Source: Chloroflexales bacterium
GTDB lineage: Bacteria > Chloroflexota > Chloroflexia > Chloroflexales > Chloroflexaceae
Assembly (NCBI GenBank): GCA_013336035.1
Contig: JAAXUL010000250.1
Span: 1-9,359 of the forward strand
Length of the DNA: 9,359 nt
Direction: 5' to 3'
The notes beneath the pieces are model-generated. The model saw only the letters and a list, made by a program, of their open reading frames with translations. It was not told the DNA's origin and did not search any database. Position 1 is the stretch's first letter; every line of letters begins with the position of its first letter. Position numbers and translations under genes: made by a program. Positions 6,081 to 9,359 of this stretch are shown piece by piece.

Positions 6081-7201
6081 GTCAGCACAACCATATCATC
6101 GCGGTGGACCACCTCAGGCCCATAGTCGTAGCCGAGGGCCTCGGCGATCTGAGAGGAACGGAGGCCCCTGATAGCGCGCACATCGGCGGCGCGGTACTGG
6201 GTCAGGCCGCGGGCCACCTCGTGGCCGTCGGGGGCGTAGATGCGGATGGTCTGCCCGCGGTCGAAGTCGCCCTCGACGGCGGCCACCCCGGCGGGCAGCA
6301 GGCTCTTGCCCTGGCTGACCAGGGCCGCGACGGCGCCCTCGTCGACCACGAGGCGGCTCTGGCGCGCGGTCTCGGCCAGGATCCAGCGCTTGCGCGAGTC
6401 GAGGTGGCTGCCGGTGGCGCTAAAGCGCGTGCCGAGGCGCTCACCCGCCGCCACGCGCAGGATGACGTCGGGCTCGGCGCCCGATGCGATCACGACGGCG
6501 GTGCCGGCGCGGGTGGCTAGCTCGGCGGCCTGGATCTTGGTGCGCATGCCGCCGGTGCCACGGGCCGTGCCGGCGCCCCCTGCCACCGCCCAGATCCGCT
6601 CGTCGATGGTCGGGACCTCGGCGATCAGCTCGGCCGTGGGGTTGGCGCGTGGGTCGGCGTTGTAGAGGCCGGCGATGTCGGTGAGGATGAGCAGTAGGTT
6701 GGCGTCGACCAGCCCGGCGACCATAGCCGAGAGGTTGTCGTTGTCGCCGACGCGTATCTCGGCGGTGACCACGGCGTCGTTCTCGTTGATGATCGGCACG
6801 ATGCCGCGCTCGAGGCAGAGCGAGAGCGTGTTACGGGCGTTAAGGTAGCGCCGGCGGTCGCGCAGGTCGTCGCGGGTGAGCAGGGCCTGGGCCACCTGGA
6901 GGCCGTAGATCTCGAAGAGCTGCTCGTAGAGGTGCATAAGCCGGCTCTGGCCGACGGCGGCGAGCATCTGCTTCAGTGGCACGTTGCCCCGGGCGCGCTG
7001 GCCGGGCGTGGCGCCCATGCGCTCTCGGCCGGCGGCGACGGCCCCCGAGGAGACGAGCAGCACCTGCGCGCCCTGCTCGCGCAGGGTGGCCACCTGGCGG
7101 GCCAGGCCGACCATGTAGGGCCGGTTTAGTCGGTCGGTGCCGGCCGTCAGTACGCTGGTGCCAAGCTTCACGACCAGACGGGTGGGGGATAGTTCGCTCA
7201 T
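6077..7201 (-). CDS. proB: Glutamate 5-kinase
   Basis: Catalyses the first step of proline synthesis, ATP plus L-glutamate to L-glutamyl-5-phosphate, in the cytoplasm. The 374-residue protein has the amino-acid-kinase domain (about 7-255) and a C-terminal PUA domain (about 283-358), the normal two-domain layout. Key motifs: VVKLGTSVL with Lys12, LLVSSGAVAAG (48-58), INENDAV (138-144), VGDNDNLSAMVAGLV (151-165), TDIAGLY (174-180) and GTGGMRTKIQAA (215-226) with the ATP-site Lys222. The usual partner proA is not next to it; instead a GNAT gene follows with a 4-base ATGA overlap. Upstream of the ATG there is no Shine-Dalgarno sequence, and a TATAAT at 7215-7210 puts transcription start at or within a few bases of the ATG, suggesting a leaderless mRNA. 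Proline feedback is known for the family but cannot be judged here. Confidence 0.95.
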   Translation of the reverse strand: MSELSPTRLVVKLGTSVLTAGTDRLNRPYMVGLARQVATLREQGAQVLLVSSGAVAAGRERMGATPGQRARGNVPLKQMLAAVGQSRLMHLYEQLFEIYGLQVAQALLTRDDLRDRRRYLNARNTLSLCLERGIVPIINENDAVVTAEIRVGDNDNLSAMVAGLVDANLLLILTDIAGLYNADPRANPTAELIAEVPTIDERIWAVAGGAGTARGTGGMRTKIQAAELATRAGTAVVIASGAEPDVILRVAAGERLGTRFSATGSHLDSRKRWILAETARQSRLVVDEGAVAALVSQGKSLLPAGVAAVEGDFDRGQTIRIYAPDGHEVARGLTQYRAADVRAIRGLRSSQIAEALGYDYGPEVVHRDDMVVLT

Positions 7202-7209
7202 AGTACGCC

Positions 7210-7215
7210 ATTATA
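7210..7215 (-). promoter_or_regulatory. -10 element of proB, implying a leaderless transcript
   Basis: On the minus strand a consensus TATAAT ends only 8 bases before the proB ATG (7201). A start point 6-8 bases downstream of the -10 would fall at about 7204-7202, essentially at the start codon, and no Shine-Dalgarno motif lies between. The -35 region (TCCTGC at 17 bp spacing) is weak. Prediction only. Confidence 0.5.
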
Positions 7216-7263
7216 GAGCAAAGGCGAGCCGGGCAGGACAGGCGGTTGGTAGCCCCTGCGGTG

Positions 7264-7269
7264 TATACT
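7264..7269 (+). promoter_or_regulatory. Possible -10 (TATACT) for the STAS gene
   Basis: TATACT lies 53 bases before the ATG at 7323, with predicted transcription start near 7276. No convincing -35 is found at 16-18 bp; TTGGTA at 7246-7251 is only 12 bp away. Same hexamer as upstream of the phosphatase operon (467-472). Confidence 0.3.
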
Positions 7270-7286
7270 GCTGGCGGACTCCCGTC

Positions 7287-7344
7287 GCTAGCCCTGGCGA
7301 GCATATCCCTGGAGGAGCGACTATGAGCGCTAGCCCGCTAGCCC
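7287..7344 (+). repeat. Three copies of GCTAGCCC around the STAS gene start
   Basis: GCTAGCCC occurs at 7287-7294 in the leader and in tandem at 7329-7336 and 7337-7344 within codons 3-8. Each contains the palindrome GCTAGC. The tandem pair encodes part of SASPLAR and may be chance; the flanking ribosome site GGAGGAG (7311-7317) lies between the leader copy and the tandem pair. Confidence 0.3.
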
Positions 7345-8402
7345 GCCTGCTGACCGTCGCCCACTCTGACCCTGATGTGCAGCGCCGCGCCCAGCTGCTG
7401 GTAGTCGTCGATCTGATCATGATCGCGTTTATCGCTACCGCGAGCCTGCTGTTGCTGCTGCAGCCCGGGCAGCGCGGGGCCATCGCAGCGCTCTACGTGA
7501 TCATAGCTGTGCTGGCAGGCTCTCTACTCCTGGCTGCCCGCGCTCGGGTGACCACTGCCGCCAGCCTGCTGCTGGCGCCGCTTTTGGCCGGGCCGGTGTT
7601 GGTCGTCCTGGTGCGGGGAAGCGTGATCGTGACCCTGTTCTTCCTGACGCTGTCGGTCTTTGTCGGCAGCCTGGTACTGCGGCCCCGGCAGGTCTGGGCC
7701 GTCGGCCTGCTGTCCCTCGCGGGGCTGGGGCTGGTCAGAGCCAGTGTGGGCCCAAACCCGGTGGATGGGGCACTGTACCCGAATCTGATCCTCGGGCCGG
7801 CCTTTTTGATCATCCTGAGCACTCTCTTCGGCTACCTGGGCGCCCGGGCAAGCTATCGGGCCCTCGAGGCGAGCCGCCGCGCTCAGGAGGAGGCGGATGC
7901 GGCCCGACGGAGCCTCGAGCAAAGTAACGAGGGCCTCGAGGCCGAGGTTTCCGCGCGTACAGCAGAGCTGCGGCGGGCTCTTGACGAAGTCGGCGCACGG
8001 GCGGCGGCGCAAGAGCAGCTGCTCGCCGAGGTGACGGCTCAGCGTGAGGCGATCCGCGACATGAGCGTGCCGGTGCTGCCGGTCTCGTCGACGACCCTAG
8101 TCCTGCCGCTCATCGGCGCCCTCGACAGTGCGCGGCTGCACGTGCTGCAGGCCCAGGCTCTGACGGCGGTCGAGGGGTCGCGGGCGCGACGGCTCGTCCT
8201 CGACATCACTGGCGTGCCCATCGTAGATACCCAGGTGGCCCGCGGCATCCTAGAGACGATCGAGGCCCTGCGGCTTCTCGGCGTCGAGCCCGTGCTGGTG
8301 GGTATCAGGCCCGAGGTCGCCCAGACGATCGTCGGCCTCGGCCTGCAGCTCGATGGGGTCCGCACGGCCGCGACGCTCCAGGCGGCCCTGGCCGACGGCT
8401 GA
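7323..8402 (+). CDS. Membrane-anchored RsbR-like STAS-domain protein
   Basis: Predicted 359-residue stressosome-type co-antagonist. Order: short cytoplasmic N-terminus; about six hydrophobic helices (25-47, 53-73, 78-98, 100-119, 124-141, 152-173); a charged coiled coil rich in Glu, Ala and Arg (about 178-246); and a C-terminal STAS domain (about 248-357). The STAS domain has PVLPVSSTTLVLPLIGALD, split as PVLPVSSTTL and VLPLIGALD, and the RsbR-type DITGVPIVDTQVARGI (294-309). Ser269 and Thr303 are 34 residues apart, as are Thr171 and Thr205, the RsbT phosphorylation sites of B. subtilis RsbRA; Thr303 also matches Ser59 of RsbS. The ATG at 7323 is chosen for its GGAGGAG site; an in-frame upstream ATG at 7137 lies inside divergent proB. 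Classical RsbR has a soluble globin-like sensor, so the membrane bundle replaces the sensory part. What it senses is unknown. Confidence 0.85.
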   Translation: MSASPLARLLTVAHSDPDVQRRAQLLVVVDLIMIAFIATASLLLLLQPGQRGAIAALYVIIAVLAGSLLLAARARVTTAASLLLAPLLAGPVLVVLVRGSVIVTLFFLTLSVFVGSLVLRPRQVWAVGLLSLAGLGLVRASVGPNPVDGALYPNLILGPAFLIILSTLFGYLGARASYRALEASRRAQEEADAARRSLEQSNEGLEAEVSARTAELRRALDEVGARAAAQEQLLAEVTAQREAIRDMSVPVLPVSSTTLVLPLIGALDSARLHVLQAQALTAVEGSRARRLVLDITGVPIVDTQVARGILETIEALRLLGVEPVLVGIRPEVAQTIVGLGLQLDGVRTAATLQAALADG

Positions 8403-8445
8403 GGGTGGCGCTCTCGTGGGCGGCCTGCGCCCAGCGGTACTATGC

Positions 8446-8480
8446 CGTGATACGTGAGCGGGCCAGTGTCACGGATCACG
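8446..8480. terminator. Imperfect 12-bp inverted repeat between convergent STAS and AOR genes, candidate bidirectional terminator
   Basis: CGTGATACGTGA (8446-8457) and TCACGGATCACG (8469-8480) pair at 11 of 12 positions around an 11-base loop. It sits in the 87-base gap between two gene 3' ends, the right place to end both transcripts, though no T-run follows on either strand. The arms are built from a 7-base unit NNTCACG that continues rightwards (CGTCACG, 8481-8487), so it may instead be a degenerate intergenic repeat. Confidence 0.45.
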
Positions 8481-8489
8481 CGTCACGCA

Positions 8490-9359
8490 TCAGCCCTTCA
8501 CCCCAAGCTCGGCGAGACGCTCGGGTGTGGGGTCGCCCTCGGGGCTCCAGCCGTGGCGGCGGTAGTACTCGGCGAGCAGGTCGGCTAGCTGGGGCAGATG
8601 GCCGGCGGCGCGGCCCTCCTCGAGCAGCTCCTCGCGCCAGCGGGCGGGCAGCTCGTCGCGGGCGCCGTTGTCGGCGTAGCGGCGGGCGAAGATGCGCTCG
8701 ACTGTGATGATGCGCTCGCCGATGCGGGCCATATCGGCAGTGCTGATCGGGGTGCCGGTGGCCGCCATAGTCAGGGCCAGCAGCTCGCCGGGCGAGATCT
8801 GGTAGCCCATAAGGCCCAGGCGCCGGCACATGCCCGCCGAGTCGAGCACGGCCGCGAAGCGCTCGTGCCAGATCAGGCGCATAACTTTGCCCTTGACCGC
8901 CTGGGGGTGCGAGGGCTCGTCGGGCAGCCAGGCCGGCGGGTCGCGCACGAGCTCCTCGTAGGTCATGGCGTAGCGGTAGTCGCCGCCGATGGGCGAGGTG
9001 GCCATCGCCAGGGCGACCTCGGTGAGGGCCCGCGGGTCGAGGGCGGGCATGGCCAGGCCTTTGACTTGGGGGGCAAAGGCGGCGCTGCCCCAGAAGATCT
9101 CCTGCATCTCGCCGACGCCGAGCGAGAGGACGTCGCGCTTCTCCTGGCGAGTGCCGAGGCGCTCGACGGCAGCGATGACGGCCTGCTCATCGCCCCAGGG
9201 GAGGGTGGCTGACCTGCTGAGCTGCTCGTCCTGGCACTCCATGAGGAAGGCGACCGCGGCGCTGGCCGCGGCCGGGTCGAGCCCGAGGCGCATACAGCGG
9301 TCGGCGAGGACGGTCAGCGCGTCGAGGCTGCTGACCCCGCAGCGGGCGCCGAAGCCGGC
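8490..9359 (-). CDS. Aldehyde:ferredoxin oxidoreductase-family protein, C-terminal part (runs off the window edge)
   Basis: The family uses a tungsto-bispterin cofactor and a 4Fe-4S cluster to oxidise aldehydes with ferredoxin as acceptor. The visible 289 residues match domains 2-3; the N-terminal cofactor domain lies past base 9359 and the frame stays open to the edge. Matches include ALTVLADRC, LPWGDEQAVIAAVERLGTRQ, WGSAAFAPQVKGLAMPALDPRA, ATSPIGGDY, DSAGMC (which keeps the distal cluster-ligand Cys, residue 178 of the fragment), ERIFARRY, LPARW, and the end EYYRRHGWSPEGDPTPERLAELGV. The first pterin motif, DxxGLDx in Pyrococcus furiosus AOR, reads MRLGLDP, the following TISTG is absent, and the usual GACH/GADH reads GGDY. 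This is therefore a divergent branch and the true substrate is open. The ATG at 9293 is internal, not the start. Confidence 0.85.
   Translation of the reverse strand, partial: AGFGARCGVSSLDALTVLADRCMRLGLDPAAASAAVAFLMECQDEQLSRSATLPWGDEQAVIAAVERLGTRQEKRDVLSLGVGEMQEIFWGSAAFAPQVKGLAMPALDPRALTEVALAMATSPIGGDYRYAMTYEELVRDPPAWLPDEPSHPQAVKGKVMRLIWHERFAAVLDSAGMCRRLGLMGYQISPGELLALTMAATGTPISTADMARIGERIITVERIFARRYADNGARDELPARWREELLEEGRAAGHLPQLADLLAEYYRRHGWSPEGDPTPERLAELGVKG

Noticed and set aside
7137..7322. Upstream extension of the STAS gene to an ATG at 7137
   Set aside because: It would overlap the divergent proB start and place untypical sequence before the first helix. The ATG at 7323 has a strong GGAGGAG site.
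9291..9293. ATG at 9293 as the true start of the AOR-like gene
   Set aside because: The same frame stays open to base 9359 and the upstream residues (DALTVLADRC) match the family, so the gene is truncated by the window edge.

Overview
The window is high-GC bacterial chromosomal DNA that best fits a member of the Chloroflexota (Chloroflexia-like). This is inferred from protein style: a free-standing SpoIIE/RsbX-type phosphatase, a membrane-anchored RsbR-type STAS protein, an LCP enzyme, a tungsten-type aldehyde:ferredoxin oxidoreductase relative and a COG3375 acetyltransferase. No marker gene is present, so the assignment is tentative. Genes are closely packed. No RNA gene, insertion sequence, CRISPR array or phage gene is visible, and no gene-free stretch exceeds about 180 bases.

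Layout. The 5' end of an aldehyde dehydrogenase gene (1-392, minus) diverges from a two-gene operon: a SpoIIE/RsbX-like phosphatase (529-1290) and a LytR-CpsA-Psr envelope ligase (1294-2727). A 143-base gap then carries a well-formed extended -10 promoter. An inverted repeat overlaps its -10 and looks like a DtxR/MntR-family metal-repressor box. It drives an NRAMP Mn2+/Fe2+ transporter (2871-4211). Next come a MaoC-type enoyl-CoA hydratase (4391-4867) and a small GlsB/YeaQ-type membrane protein (4963-5280), each with its own strong ribosome binding site.

On the minus strand, proB (glutamate 5-kinase, 7201-6077) overlaps the start of a GNAT-family acetyltransferase gene (6080-5277) in an ATGA junction. 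The GNAT gene and the small membrane protein gene converge and share one CTAG for both stop codons. proB diverges from a membrane-bound RsbR-like STAS protein (7323-8402). That gene converges on the C-terminal part of an aldehyde:ferredoxin oxidoreductase-like gene (8490-9359, minus). A 12-bp imperfect inverted repeat built from NNTCACG units lies between them.

How the parts fit. Both halves of a partner-switching (stressosome-like) signalling route are present: an RsbX/SpoIIE phosphatase and an RsbR-type STAS scaffold with two phospho-acceptor positions at the 34-residue spacing of B. subtilis RsbRA. The phosphatase is co-transcribed with a cell-envelope enzyme, and the STAS protein is tethered to the membrane by about six helices. 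The most novel-looking points are this membrane RsbR architecture, the metal-repressor box on mntH, the AOR-like protein with altered cofactor motifs, and the probable leaderless proB transcript coupled to an acetyltransferase.
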